A stretch of 64,000 bases of DNA, taken from assembly GCF_016859125.1 (NCBI RefSeq), contig NZ_CP069338.1:10419501-10483500 (forward strand), in the 5' to 3' direction. Under the pieces are notes generated by a model. It was not told where the DNA came from. It was given only the letters and a program-made list of their open reading frames with translations, and searched no databases. Numbering within the stretch: position 1 is the first letter of the stretch; every line of letters begins with the position of its first letter. Both the position numbers and the translations under genes were made by a program. Shown in pieces: positions 17,261-26,853 of this stretch. The DNA is from Archangium violaceum. GTDB taxonomy: Bacteria; Myxococcota; Myxococcia; Myxococcales; Myxococcaceae.

Positions 17261-17303
17261 GTCAACTTCCAATGTTGACACCGGAAACTTCGGTGTCTAC
17301 ATC
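17261..17303 (+). promoter_or_regulatory. Promoter with two overlapping palindromic operators
   Basis: GTCAAC-N7-GTTGAC (17261-17279) overlaps GACACCG-N7-CGGTGTC (17277-17297). The first base block contains TTGACA (17275-17280), and 17 bases later comes TACATC (17298-17303), a good -35/-10 pair for the carotenoid oxygenase gene. A TetR dimer on either palindrome would block the polymerase. Confidence 0.6.
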
Positions 17304-17357
17304 TTGCTGGTGGGCAGGGGGCTTCCCAGGGGCGGCCCGAACCGGAGGACACACGAG

Positions 17358-18791
17358 ATGACGAGCACGGCGACGAAGCGTTCCTCCCCCGCGCAGCCCG
17401 GCTGGCGTGGGGCCTTCCGTGACTTCACGCGGGACCACGGCTTCCAACCGCTCCGGGTGGAGGGGAAGCCGCCGGAGGATCTGCGGGGCACGCTGATGCG
17501 GGTGGGCCCGGTGAGCTTCGGGGTGGGCACGCAGCGCTACGGGCACTGGTTCGACGGGGACGGCGGCATCCTGGCGGTGCGCTTCGACGGGAGCGGCGCA
17601 CAGGGGGCGGCACGGCGGATCGAGACACGGAGCATCCTGGCCGAGCGCGAGGCGGGCAGGATCACCCACAGCAACTACGGCACGAGCATTCCCCCGTGGA
17701 TGAAGCTGACGGGGCGCGGCGGGAACAAGAACGCGGCGAACACCTCGGTGATGGCGTGGAACGGGCGGATCTTCGCGCTGTTCGAGGGGAGCGTGCCCAC
17801 GGAGCTCTCCCCGGAGGATCTGCACGTCCTGGGCGAGACGAACCTGGGCGTCATCGTGAGCAACTTCTCCGCGCATCCACACCGGGTGCCGGCACGTAGG
17901 GCGACGTACAACTTCGGCATGCGGTTCGGCCGCGTCACCACGCTGGAGCTGTACGAGATGCCGGACGGCGGGGCCGTGAGACATATGGGCCAGGTGCCGC
18001 TGCCCGGGCCGACGATGATCCACGACTACATCGCCACCGAGCGCCACCTGATCTTCTTCGTGACGCCGCTGCGGCTGAAGGTCTTCCGGATGCTCCTGGG
18101 GCTGGGGGCGTACTCGGAGAACCTGGAGTGGCGGCCGGAGCTGGGAACGGAGGTGCTGGTCATCCCCATCGACGATCTGGCGAACCCGGTGCGCATCGAG
18201 ACGGAGCCCTTCTTCACGTGGCACTTCGCCAATGCATACGAGCAGGACGGGAGCCTCGTGGTGGACTACGTGCGCTTCCCGGACTTCGGCATCAACACGT
18301 GGCTGCGCGAGCTGCCGCGCGGAGTGCCCTCGCCCAACGTGGGGGGCCGGCTGCACCGGGCGACGGTGGACCTGAAGGCGCGCGCCTTCCGCACCGAGGA
18401 GCGCTCGGCGGTGTCCTCCGAGTACCCCCGCGTATCGCCCTCGGTGCAGGCGCGCGAGCATCGTTATCTCTACCAGGCGGTGCACTCGGGGCCGGCGGCG
18501 CTGAGCGGCCCGTTCGACGCGCTGGCGAAGATGGACATGGCGACGGGCCGGGAGGAGCGCTTCGGGCTCGGCGGGGAGCAGTACGCCACGGAGCCGGTGT
18601 TCGTGCCGCGCGCGGGGGCCACCCAGGAAGACGATGGTTACGTGCTGACCCAGGTGTACGACGCGCCGAGCGGCCAGACGCACGTGGCGGTGCTGGACGC
18701 GCGCGACCCCGGAGCGGAGCCGCTGGCGAAGGCGTGGTTCGAGCACGCATTCCCCATCACCTTCCACGGCGGCTTCATGCCGGCGAAGTGA
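17358..18791 (+). CDS. Carotenoid oxygenase (RPE65/CCD family)
   Basis: This 477-residue enzyme belongs to the iron(II) dioxygenases that cleave carotenoids or stilbene-like alkenes. Candidate iron histidines lie in HWFDGDG, GPTMIHDYI, FTWHFANAYE and the C-terminal FHGGFMP. Start ATG 17358 follows GGAGG by nine bases and lies downstream of the predicted promoter; an earlier TTG at 17304 would fall at the transcription start. It is likely repressed by the divergent TetR protein. Substrate is unknown; a carotenoid of the myxobacterial light response is a guess. Confidence 0.88.
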   Translation: MTSTATKRSSPAQPGWRGAFRDFTRDHGFQPLRVEGKPPEDLRGTLMRVGPVSFGVGTQRYGHWFDGDGGILAVRFDGSGAQGAARRIETRSILAEREAGRITHSNYGTSIPPWMKLTGRGGNKNAANTSVMAWNGRIFALFEGSVPTELSPEDLHVLGETNLGVIVSNFSAHPHRVPARRATYNFGMRFGRVTTLELYEMPDGGAVRHMGQVPLPGPTMIHDYIATERHLIFFVTPLRLKVFRMLLGLGAYSENLEWRPELGTEVLVIPIDDLANPVRIETEPFFTWHFANAYEQDGSLVVDYVRFPDFGINTWLRELPRGVPSPNVGGRLHRATVDLKARAFRTEERSAVSSEYPRVSPSVQAREHRYLYQAVHSGPAALSGPFDALAKMDMATGREERFGLGGEQYATEPVFVPRAGATQEDDGYVLTQVYDAPSGQTHVAVLDARDPGAEPLAKAWFEHAFPITFHGGFMPAK

Positions 18792-18799
18792 GACCCCCT
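18750..18799 (+). repeat. Direct repeat copy A: 3' end of the carotenoid oxygenase gene
   Basis: A stretch with a perfect 20-base core (18763-18782) recurs at 20155-20174 and partial matches extend to about 50 bases. Here it encodes the FHGGFMPAK end of the oxygenase. Confidence 0.6.
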
Positions 18800-18934
18800 G
18801 GCGAAGATGCGCATGTCGTGCCCCCCTAACGACACTGGAAAAAGCAGCGCGGCATCGCAACACGTCCCGTCTCGGGCCGTTCACCCTCGAGACTCCACTG
18901 GCGTGCCCGGTTCCAGGCCCCGTACGCTCGCCGC

Positions 18935-20125
18935 ATGACCCTTCCCGCTTCCCCCGCCGTGAAGACGCCTGGAGAGCACCCGGTGCTCACCGCCGCACGA
19001 CAGCTCGCCCCCAGGGTGACTGCCCGCTCCGAGGAAATCGAAACAGCCCGCAGGTTGCCGGCCGATCTCGCCCGCGAGCTGGCCGAGGCCGGGCTCTTCC
19101 GCATGGTGGTGCCCGAGGCCTACGGCGGCTTCGAGCTCCACCCCGCCCTCGTCATCGAGGCCGTCGAGGAGCTCTCGCGAGCGGATGGCTCGACGGGCTG
19201 GTGCGTCATGATCGGCGCGCTCACCGCCATGTGCTCGGCCTGGCTGCCCGAGCCGGCGGCGCGCGCCATCTACGGAGCCCCGGACGTCATCACCGGAGGA
19301 GTGGCCGCCCCCCAGGGACGCGCCGAGCTCGTCGAGGGCGGCTACCGCGTCACCGGGCGCTGGTCCTGGGCGAGTGGCAGCCAGAACTGCCGCTGGCTGA
19401 CGGGAGGCGTGGTGGTGACGAAGGATGGCGCCCCCCGCATGGTGCGCGAGGGAATCCCCGAGACGCGCGTGCTCCTCTTCCCCATCGAGGACGTGACGCT
19501 GCACGACACCTGGCATGCCACGGGCCTGTGCGGCACGGGCAGCGGCGACATGGAGGTGCGGGACGTCTTCGTGCCCGCCGATCGCGGCCTGTCACTCGTC
19601 ACGGAGCGCCCGCGTGTCGATCGGCCGCTCTACGGCCTCCCCGCCTTCGGGCTGCTGGGGCTGGGCCTGCCGGCCGTCGGGCTCGGCATCGCCCGCCGCG
19701 CCATCGATGAGCTGACGGAGCTGGCGCACAAGAAGAAGATCATGCCGCTCGGCCGCCACGCCATCGCCACCCGGCCGGCGGTGCAGGAAGCCGTGGCCGA
19801 GGCCGAGGCCACCCTGCGCGCCGCACGTGCCTTCCTGTTGGAGACGGTGAACGCCACCTACGAGGCCGCCACGCGCCGCGAGGTCACCCTGCGCCACCGG
19901 GCGGAGCTGCGGCTGGCCTATACCCACGCCATGCGGAGCTCCGCGCGCGTGGTGGACCGGATGTACGAGGCGGCGGGAGGCGCGGCCGTCTATCGCTCCA
20001 ATCCCTTGCAGCGATGCATGCGCGACATCCATGTAGCGACACAGCACGCCATGGTGGCTCCGCCCACCCTGGAGCTCATTGGCAGCGTGCTGCTCGGCCT
20101 GGAAGCCAATACCGCCATGCTTTGA
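18935..20125 (+). CDS. Acyl-CoA-dehydrogenase-fold flavoprotein, HsaA/DszC-like
   Basis: This 396-residue protein has the acyl-CoA dehydrogenase fold. It lacks the catalytic glutamate region of true dehydrogenases and carries the QRCMRDIHVATQHAM segment typical of flavin-dependent monooxygenases such as HsaA and DszC (group D). The N-terminal helix domain (RLPADLARELAEAGLFRM), the beta domain with GRWSWASGS and GLCGTGSGDM, and the C-terminal helices are complete. It probably needs a partner flavin reductase, not seen nearby. It sits between two copies of a short repeat derived from the carotenoid oxygenase end. Confidence 0.8.
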   Translation: MTLPASPAVKTPGEHPVLTAARQLAPRVTARSEEIETARRLPADLARELAEAGLFRMVVPEAYGGFELHPALVIEAVEELSRADGSTGWCVMIGALTAMCSAWLPEPAARAIYGAPDVITGGVAAPQGRAELVEGGYRVTGRWSWASGSQNCRWLTGGVVVTKDGAPRMVREGIPETRVLLFPIEDVTLHDTWHATGLCGTGSGDMEVRDVFVPADRGLSLVTERPRVDRPLYGLPAFGLLGLGLPAVGLGIARRAIDELTELAHKKKIMPLGRHAIATRPAVQEAVAEAEATLRAARAFLLETVNATYEAATRREVTLRHRAELRLAYTHAMRSSARVVDRMYEAAGGAAVYRSNPLQRCMRDIHVATQHAMVAPPTLELIGSVLLGLEANTAML

Positions 20126-20141
20126 GCGCCCGGAGCCCCGG

Positions 20142-20190
20142 TTCTCATCACCCGTCCACGGCGGCTTCATGCCGTCGAGGCGAGCCCCTC
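20142..20190 (+). repeat. Direct repeat copy B: decayed copy of the oxygenase 3' end
   Basis: The 20-base core at 20155-20174 is identical to 18763-18782. Read in the matching frame it gives VHGGFMPS in place of FHGGFMPA, but no oxygenase precedes it. It looks like a scar of a duplication or of insertion of the flavoprotein gene. Confidence 0.55.
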
Positions 20191-20309
20191 GAGCGAGGGT
20201 CACCCGTCGATTCCCGAGTGTCGGAAAACTGGCGCTCCCGGGGCTCCCTCTTAGGCTCCGGAGATTGAGCTGGAGCCGCTCCCTCGACTCTGGGAGAGGG
20301 GAAAACGTG

Positions 20310-23300
20310 ATGATCCGACTGAATCTCCTGGCCCTCCTCAGCTGCCTGGGCTTGTTCACCGCCTGTACGTCGGAGGAGCCGCGCACGGACGATACGGCAT
20401 GGCCCTCGCAGGAGCGCGGCGATGCGCTGGCGGGCGACGCGGGCACCTCCTCCGACGCGGGCACCTCCTCCGACGCGGGCACCTCCTCCGACGCGGGCAC
20501 CTCCTCCGACGCGGGCACCTCCTCCGACGCGGGCACCTCCTCCGACGCGGGCACCTCTCCCGCGCCCGTCATCTCGCCGAGCCCCTCTCCCTTCTCCTTC
20601 GGCAATCAGCGCGTGGGGACATCCAGCACGTTCCAGAAGGTGATGATCGCCAACAGAGGGACCGCCGAGCTCATCGTCAACGGCGTCACCGTCACCTCCA
20701 CCACCGGCCCCCCCGACGGCGGCACCTTCGCGCTCGACCCCAGTTCGCCCACCTTCTTCACGGTGCAACCGGGCCGCCAGCAGGAGATCCAGTTGAGCTT
20801 CAGCCCCACCGTCAAGGGCGATGCCAGGGGCACCCTCACCCTCAAGAGCAATGCCGCCTCCTCCCCGACCTCCGTGAGCCTGTCCGGCAGGGGCATCGCT
20901 CCTGACATCACGGTGAGCCCCACCACCGGGCTCGATTTCGGCAACCAGCTCGTGGGGACCCCGAGTACCTCCAAGAACGTCTCCATCACCAACAGCAGCG
21001 CTGCCGAGGCCTCTCTCCCCATTACCGACGTCATCGTCACCGGGCCTTTCGACTGGGACAGCGCCAGGTTCTCTCCTCCGCTCGAGCTGGATCCCGGCGA
21101 AACGACGAACATCCCGGTGATGTTCACGCCCACGGCCAAGGATCTCGCCACGGGCACGCTGAAGCTCATCACCACCGATCCCACCTATCCGGAAATCGAA
21201 GTGGAGCTCCGGGGCAATGGAGTGCAGGCCGGTATCGAGGCGGACCCCAAGTCACTCGAGTTCGGCGAGAAGCGGATCGGGACCGACAACTCGCTGCCGG
21301 TCACCCTCAGCAATCCCGGGGCGGGCACGCTCACTCTGGGCAGACCCACGATCAACGCCCCCTTCAGGGTCGGGAGCCTGCCGAGCACGCTCGAACCAGG
21401 GAAGAGCACCGAATTCCTGGTCCACTTCGCGCCCGACAGCGGCACGTCGTACACGGGCGAGCTCTCCATTCCGAGCAACGCCCCCACCTCGCCCATCGTC
21501 ATCACGCTGCGGGGCACGGGAACCACCGGACTGATCGCGCTCGACCCGGCGGCGGGGATGAAGTTCGGCGACCAACGGTACAAAACCACCGGCGTTCAAA
21601 CCGCGACCGTCCGCAACATCGGCACCGGGCCGGTCCGGATCAACAACCTGGTGGTGGCGCCCCCCTTCAAAATCAGGAATCTCGCCGGGCTCGGACTGCC
21701 GCTGAGCCTCGCTTCCGGGAGCCCCCCCCTCTCTTTCGAGGTGGAATTCACCCCCGACAGACTCACCTCCTACTCGGAGACGCTCTCCGTGCTGTCGGAT
21801 GCCACTGGAGGCCCGCATGAGATCACGCTCACGGGCAGGGGCGTCGCTCCGGACATCTCGCTCAATCCTTCCTTCGTGAACTTCGGAAATCGGAAGGTGG
21901 GCCAGAGCGACTGGATCACCGTGCGCCTCGAGAATCCGGGAGAGGACCGCCTCACGATCTCCAGATACACCCTCTCCCCGACCTCCTCCTCGGATGCCGG
22001 GGTGGATGATGTGCCGTTCAAGATCCTGGGATTGAACGCCGGGACCACGGTGGAGGCGCACGAAGACATCGAGTTCCAGGTCGAGTTCACGCCCACCAAC
22101 CTGGGTCTGAGGAACACGGATCTCCTCATCGAGTCCGACGCGTACAGTGGGCCCCGGGTGCTGAAGCTGAGCGGTATTGGCATCGGCGCCAAGTTGGAGC
22201 CCTCGCCCACGAAGGTGGACTTCGGTAACCATCCGGTGACCACCACCAGCACGGAGTTCTCGCTCCTCCTCTCCAACGTCGGCACCGACTCGGTTCAGAT
22301 CGACGCGATCGATACCTCCCCTCCCTTCAAGCTGGAGTCGATCAGCCAGAAGCTTCCGTTCGTGCTCTCGGGGCAGAACAGCGCGGGCGATGCGGACGGG
22401 GGCAGCGATGGTGGAATCAGTTCCCTCTCCCTGAAATTGACCTTCAGCCCCACCACGATCGGCCTGGCCACCCGGGACCTCAACATCGCGACCGCGGACG
22501 GCGTCGTGAGGGTGCCACTGGAGGGCAACGGCCTGGGCTCGGAGATGGTGTTCAGCCCCAACATCGCCGACTTCAAGGATCTGCAGGTGGGCTCGCCCAG
22601 CAGTCCGATGGTGGTTCGACTCATCAACACGGGCAACGCCGACCTCACCATCAGGAGCATCGATGAACCCGGCGCTCCGTTCACCTACTCTGGATTGAGC
22701 GCGAATCAGGTGGTCAAGGCGGACGCGGGCACCGAATTCCAGGTGTTCTTCAATCCCACCACGACGGGAACCATCAACAGATCCCTCACGATCAACTCGG
22801 ATTCGCGCGTAACCCCCAAGGCATTGCTCACCCTTCGAGGCAATGGCATCCGGGCGGAAGCAGCGCTGTGGCCGGCCCAGCTCGACTTCGGGCCGCAGCG
22901 GATGGGAGAGCCCGCCACCTTGACCGCCACCCTCACCAACACTGGCACGGCCCCGCTGCAGATTTCCAAGATCGAGGTTCCGGCCGCCTACAGGGTCGAC
23001 GGGCTCCAGATCTCACAGATCCTCGACGTGGCGGGCGCCGATGGAGGCACCGATGGGGGGAACACCGCCGAGTTCTCGGTGATCTTCACGCCAGAGATGC
23101 TGGGCCCCGACGCGGGTGTTGGAACGATCCAGATCCACAGCAACGCCCGCACGAGCCCCACCCTCCTGGACCTCAGGGGGACTGGCATCGGAGGCCGAGC
23201 GACACTGGATGTGGATGCGGGAGTGACCCTGGATTTCGGAGAGGTGCAGATCGGAAGCCTCTCGGGGAACCAGAAGAGCGTCCGCCTCGTCAACACCGGG

Positions 23301-25295
23301 AACGCGAAGCTGAAGATCCTGAACGTCAAGACCAGCGCCCAGTATGCCATCGATCCGCCGCCCCCCGACGGTGGCCTCGACATCGACCTGGAGCCGAACG
23401 AGGACAGGACGTTCAACGTCAACTTCAACCCCACCACCCGCGGCCGAACTTCGGGCACCCTCACCTTCGAAACCGATGCCCCGGGGAACCCCAACGTCAA
23501 TCAGGCGCTCACGGGCGTGGGCGTGGGGCCCCAGCTGGTACTGCTCACGTCGAACCCGCTCCGGTTCGGCTCGGCCATCGTGAGGGATCCCGAGCCCGAT
23601 CCCTCGTCCCTGCAGGACATCCTCATCAAGAACGAGGGCGACACCGAGGTCACGATCAACGCGTTCATCTTCTCGTCGGCATCAACGGGCCCCAGCGCCA
23701 CGGGGGATTTCAAGTTCGATCCCGATGACCAACTCCCGAAGGTGGTGAAGAGCGGCGAGACCGTCAACTTCAAGCTGCGCTTCCTCCCCAGTGTGGTGGG
23801 AGAGCGCAATGCCCGGCTCACCTTCCTCACCACCGCCATCAACCCGGGCAGCAAGGAGGTGTCGATCGATCTCACCGGCACGGGGACCTCGCCGGTATTG
23901 AAGATCTCGTCGCCGTCGATCAACTTCGGGGGTGTGCTGGTGGGAACTCCCGCCGACAGGTCTCTCGACGTCATCAACGAGGGCGATGGGGCGCTCACGC
24001 TCACCATCACCGACCTGAGCGGAGTGGATCCGGGCAAATTCCTCCTGGAGCCGAAGAACCAGTCGATCATCGTGCAGCCGAAGAGCTCCTCGCAGCTCCT
24101 GGTGACGTTCAACCCGGACGAGACGCGACGCTTCTCCGCCACGCTGGTGCTGAAATCGGACGACCTGTCGAAGCCGAGCGTGACGGTGCCCATCACCGGC
24201 GACGGCATCAACCAGGAGCTCCAGCTCTCGGAGAACATCCTGGACTTCGGCGCGCTGCTGGTGGGCGACCCCGCGCAGCGCACCGTCTCCCTCACCAACA
24301 TCAGCTCCAAGGAGATCTCCGTCACCATCCAGAAGCCGGAGGGAGCCGGGAAGTCCCAGTTCAGTGTCGTCTCTCCAGAAACAGGGACACCGGTCCTGGT
24401 GAAGCCGGCGGAGAGCCTCCAGGTGAAGGTGTCCTTCACTCCGGCAGCCAACGCCGAGGTGTTGGCCTCCCTCCCCATCTCCAGCGACTCGTCGCAAGCG
24501 GCACCGCTAAAGGTGGAGCTGCGTGGCCTCGGTGTGTCCTCCGTGCTCTCGGCGTCCATCGCCCGGCTGGACTTCGGAACGGTGCGCGCACCGGCCACGG
24601 ACGAGCAGAGGACCTTCACCCTCGTCAACATCAGCAGCAAGGAGATCACCCTCAAACCTCCGGAGCTGGAGGGCCGTCAGAAAGATCACTTCTCCATCGA
24701 GCCACTGGACAAGAGCACGCTCGGGCCGGGCGAATCCGCCACCATCCAGGTGAACTACATCTCGCCGGTGGCGGCCGTGTCCGAGGCCTCTCTGTCCTTC
24801 CAATCGACACCGACCCAGCCCCAGAAGTCGGTGGTGGCCCTGGCCGGCAAGGCGGTGTCGAGCCTCTTCATCGTCGAGCCGATGAGCGTGGAGTTCGGCC
24901 GGGTGGAGATCAGTGCCCAGAGCGCGCCGAAGACGATCACCCTCACCAACCAGTCCTCCTCGCCGCAGCTCGTGCAGAGCGTGCAGTCCGACAGCGAGGC
25001 CTTCCAGGTGAACGCCAAGGAGTTGCTGGCCACCGCCATCCCGGCGGGCGGGACCAGCACCTTCACGGTGAGCTTCCTCCCCAAGCAGGGGGGACCGAGC
25101 GAGGGCAACCTGCAGGTGACGCTCCAGGGAGAGGAGAACCCCGAGGTGCAGATCGCGGTGAGCGGCACGGGCCGCAGCCTCGACGCGGAGGGCGGCGGGT
25201 GTACGTGCAACAGCAGCGGCAACGGAAGCCTGCTGGCATTGGCGCTGCTGGCGCTCGCGTCCGTGCGTGCGCGGCGCCGGTCGAAGGCGGGTTGA
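20310..25295 (+). CDS. Giant ASH-repeat surface lipoprotein with MYXO-CTERM tail
   Basis: This 1661-residue protein starts with a lipoprotein signal (lipobox LFTAC, about 16-20). A DAGTSS tandem repeat (about 43-84) follows, then about fourteen choice-of-anchor-D/ASH immunoglobulin-like repeats of roughly 100-110 residues. Each repeat opens with a variant of LDFGNQ-VGTP. Asp/Gly-rich insertions such as DADGGSDGG occur inside repeats. The C-terminus has GGGCTC, a hydrophobic stretch and RARRR, the MYXO-CTERM signal for myxosortase processing and surface anchoring. ATG 20310 follows GAGAGGGG; longer in-frame starts run into the upstream repeat. The OmpA gene follows after one base. Likely an adhesin or surface scaffold. 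Confidence 0.8.
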   Translation: MIRLNLLALLSCLGLFTACTSEEPRTDDTAWPSQERGDALAGDAGTSSDAGTSSDAGTSSDAGTSSDAGTSSDAGTSSDAGTSPAPVISPSPSPFSFGNQRVGTSSTFQKVMIANRGTAELIVNGVTVTSTTGPPDGGTFALDPSSPTFFTVQPGRQQEIQLSFSPTVKGDARGTLTLKSNAASSPTSVSLSGRGIAPDITVSPTTGLDFGNQLVGTPSTSKNVSITNSSAAEASLPITDVIVTGPFDWDSARFSPPLELDPGETTNIPVMFTPTAKDLATGTLKLITTDPTYPEIEVELRGNGVQAGIEADPKSLEFGEKRIGTDNSLPVTLSNPGAGTLTLGRPTINAPFRVGSLPSTLEPGKSTEFLVHFAPDSGTSYTGELSIPSNAPTSPIVITLRGTGTTGLIALDPAAGMKFGDQRYKTTGVQTATVRNIGTGPVRINNLVVAPPFKIRNLAGLGLPLSLASGSPPLSFEVEFTPDRLTSYSETLSVLSDATGGPHEITLTGRGVAPDISLNPSFVNFGNRKVGQSDWITVRLENPGEDRLTISRYTLSPTSSSDAGVDDVPFKILGLNAGTTVEAHEDIEFQVEFTPTNLGLRNTDLLIESDAYSGPRVLKLSGIGIGAKLEPSPTKVDFGNHPVTTTSTEFSLLLSNVGTDSVQIDAIDTSPPFKLESISQKLPFVLSGQNSAGDADGGSDGGISSLSLKLTFSPTTIGLATRDLNIATADGVVRVPLEGNGLGSEMVFSPNIADFKDLQVGSPSSPMVVRLINTGNADLTIRSIDEPGAPFTYSGLSANQVVKADAGTEFQVFFNPTTTGTINRSLTINSDSRVTPKALLTLRGNGIRAEAALWPAQLDFGPQRMGEPATLTATLTNTGTAPLQISKIEVPAAYRVDGLQISQILDVAGADGGTDGGNTAEFSVIFTPEMLGPDAGVGTIQIHSNARTSPTLLDLRGTGIGGRATLDVDAGVTLDFGEVQIGSLSGNQKSVRLVNTGNAKLKILNVKTSAQYAIDPPPPDGGLDIDLEPNEDRTFNVNFNPTTRGRTSGTLTFETDAPGNPNVNQALTGVGVGPQLVLLTSNPLRFGSAIVRDPEPDPSSLQDILIKNEGDTEVTINAFIFSSASTGPSATGDFKFDPDDQLPKVVKSGETVNFKLRFLPSVVGERNARLTFLTTAINPGSKEVSIDLTGTGTSPVLKISSPSINFGGVLVGTPADRSLDVINEGDGALTLTITDLSGVDPGKFLLEPKNQSIIVQPKSSSQLLVTFNPDETRRFSATLVLKSDDLSKPSVTVPITGDGINQELQLSENILDFGALLVGDPAQRTVSLTNISSKEISVTIQKPEGAGKSQFSVVSPETGTPVLVKPAESLQVKVSFTPAANAEVLASLPISSDSSQAAPLKVELRGLGVSSVLSASIARLDFGTVRAPATDEQRTFTLVNISSKEITLKPPELEGRQKDHFSIEPLDKSTLGPGESATIQVNYISPVAAVSEASLSFQSTPTQPQKSVVALAGKAVSSLFIVEPMSVEFGRVEISAQSAPKTITLTNQSSSPQLVQSVQSDSEAFQVNAKELLATAIPAGGTSTFTVSFLPKQGGPSEGNLQVTLQGEENPEVQIAVSGTGRSLDAEGGGCTCNSSGNGSLLALALLALASVRARRRSKAG
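20436..20561 (+). repeat. 18-bp coding tandem repeat (DAGTSS)
   Basis: Six identical 18-base units starting GACGCGGGCACC are followed by one variant unit, encoding DAGTSS six times and then DAGTSP. Identity at the DNA level implies recent expansion; copy number is likely to differ between strains. Confidence 0.9.
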
Positions 25296-25296
25296 G

Positions 25297-26847
25297 ATGA
25301 GGACCCCGCGTTCCATGTGCCCACGACCTTCTCCCCGGATGCTCCTGGCGCTCGCGGTGCTGGCGGCATCCCCGGCCTGGACGCAGGATGAGCCCACGCC
25401 GCTGCCCGGCTTCGAGCTGGAGCGCCTGGATCCCAACCCGGGGCTCGGCTCGCTGTTGGTGGGGAGCGGCGAGACGCTGCCCATTGGCGGCCTGCGCCTG
25501 ATGCTCCTGGGCAACTACCAACACCAGCCCCTGCGGCTGCTGGATGAGGAACAGCAGCTGGAGATCGTCAAGAATCGGGTGGTGGGGGTGCTGTCCGGCT
25601 CCTATGGCGTGTTCTCCTGGCTCGAGGTGGGCGCCCAGCTCCCCGTGGTGCTCTGGCAGCGCGGCGAGGATCCGCGCATCGGTGGCTTCACCACCCTCGC
25701 CCCGCAGGGTCTCGGAACGCCCCAGGTCCACGCGCGGCTGGGGCTGCTGTCGCAGCGCGCCCAGCAGCCGGTGGACCTGTCGATGGATCTGGTGCTGGGA
25801 ATTCCGGTGGGGAGCGCGGATGCGCTGTCCCGCGATCCGGGGCTGCGCTTCCTGTCCCGGGTGGTGCTGGGCGGGCGGATGGGTCAGGTGCGGCCGTCGC
25901 TCGAGGCGGGCGTGCTGCTGCACCCCTCCGTACCGCTCGGTGCCAGCGTGGGCGCGAAGGAGATCGCCGGCCCGGAGATCCGCGTGGGCCTGGGGCTGAG
26001 CACGGTGACGGCTCCGCTGCGCGGGGAGCTGTCCGCGCGGGCCTCGCTCCCGTCCACGTCCCCCCAGGCCTCGGTGGAGGTGATGGGCGGCCTGCGCTAC
26101 CAGATCCGCCCCGGAATGGAGCTCTTCGGCATGGGAGGCCCTGGCTTCGGCCTGTTCCCGGGCACGCCCCTCTTCCGCGTGGTGGCCGGCCTGACCTACA
26201 CGATGGAGCCGCCGCCCCGGCTCGTGTTCATCGACGAGATCCCGGCCCGCCAGCTCCAGCTCCAGGAAGCCGTGAGGCAGGCGATGCGCCAGGCAGAGGA
26301 GGACGCGCGAGGCCCCAGGCCCGTCAGCGTCTGGGAGCTCAACGCCCTCTCCCTCGAGGATCCGGACAAGATGATGCCGGACCCCAGGCCCCTGGAGGGA
26401 AGCACCGGCTCCTCCGGGCCTCCGGAGCCCTACGAGGGGGAGGCGCGGCCCTTCCAGCCGAGCTCGCCCGAGCGGCTCGTGCTGCGCGGCACGGTGCTCT
26501 TCGAGCAGGGCAGCGCGAAGCTGCCGGACTCGCTGCCGCTGTTGGATCAAATGGCCCAGATCCTCCAGGAATTGCCGGAGAGCGCCACCGTGCTCATCGA
26601 GGGGCACTCGGATGCCGAGGGCAGCGTGGCGTACCGGCGGGCACTGTCGATGCTGCGCGCCAAGGCCGTGCGCAAGTACCTCATCTATCGGGGCGTGGCC
26701 GCGAAGCGCTTGCAGCTCCGTGGCTTCGGCGCGGACTGGCCCGCGAGCACCAACACCACCGAGGAGGGCCGCCGGCTGAACCGCCGGGCGGAGCTGCTCA
26801 TCCTCACCGCGCCGCCCCCGGGTGCGACGGCGATGCCCGTACCGTAG
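25297..26847 (+). CDS. OmpA-family outer-membrane protein
   Basis: This 516-residue exported protein has a signal peptide ending near SPAWTQ (about 28). A barrel-like middle (about 40-310) and a linker (about 320-400) lead to a C-terminal OmpA domain (about 400-500) that binds peptidoglycan. That domain carries VLFEQGSAKL, LIEGHSDAEGS and TEEGRRLNRRAEL with the usual Asp and Arg. The start lies one base after the giant repeat protein stop, and the next gene follows within seven bases, so all three are probably one transcript leading into the T6SS cluster. It could anchor the secretion machine or the giant protein to the cell wall; that is inference. Confidence 0.85.
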   Translation: MRTPRSMCPRPSPRMLLALAVLAASPAWTQDEPTPLPGFELERLDPNPGLGSLLVGSGETLPIGGLRLMLLGNYQHQPLRLLDEEQQLEIVKNRVVGVLSGSYGVFSWLEVGAQLPVVLWQRGEDPRIGGFTTLAPQGLGTPQVHARLGLLSQRAQQPVDLSMDLVLGIPVGSADALSRDPGLRFLSRVVLGGRMGQVRPSLEAGVLLHPSVPLGASVGAKEIAGPEIRVGLGLSTVTAPLRGELSARASLPSTSPQASVEVMGGLRYQIRPGMELFGMGGPGFGLFPGTPLFRVVAGLTYTMEPPPRLVFIDEIPARQLQLQEAVRQAMRQAEEDARGPRPVSVWELNALSLEDPDKMMPDPRPLEGSTGSSGPPEPYEGEARPFQPSSPERLVLRGTVLFEQGSAKLPDSLPLLDQMAQILQELPESATVLIEGHSDAEGSVAYRRALSMLRAKAVRKYLIYRGVAAKRLQLRGFGADWPASTNTTEEGRRLNRRAELLILTAPPPGATAMPVP

Positions 26848-26853
26848 GTGACC

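Noticed and set aside
17304-17357. Longer N-terminus for the carotenoid oxygenase from TTG 17304
   Set aside because: It would begin directly at the -10 element; ATG 17358 has a good ribosome site.
20436-20561. Possible CRISPR-like repeat array
   Set aside because: The 18-base units are contiguous with no spacers, are in frame and encode DAGTSS; it is a coding tandem repeat.
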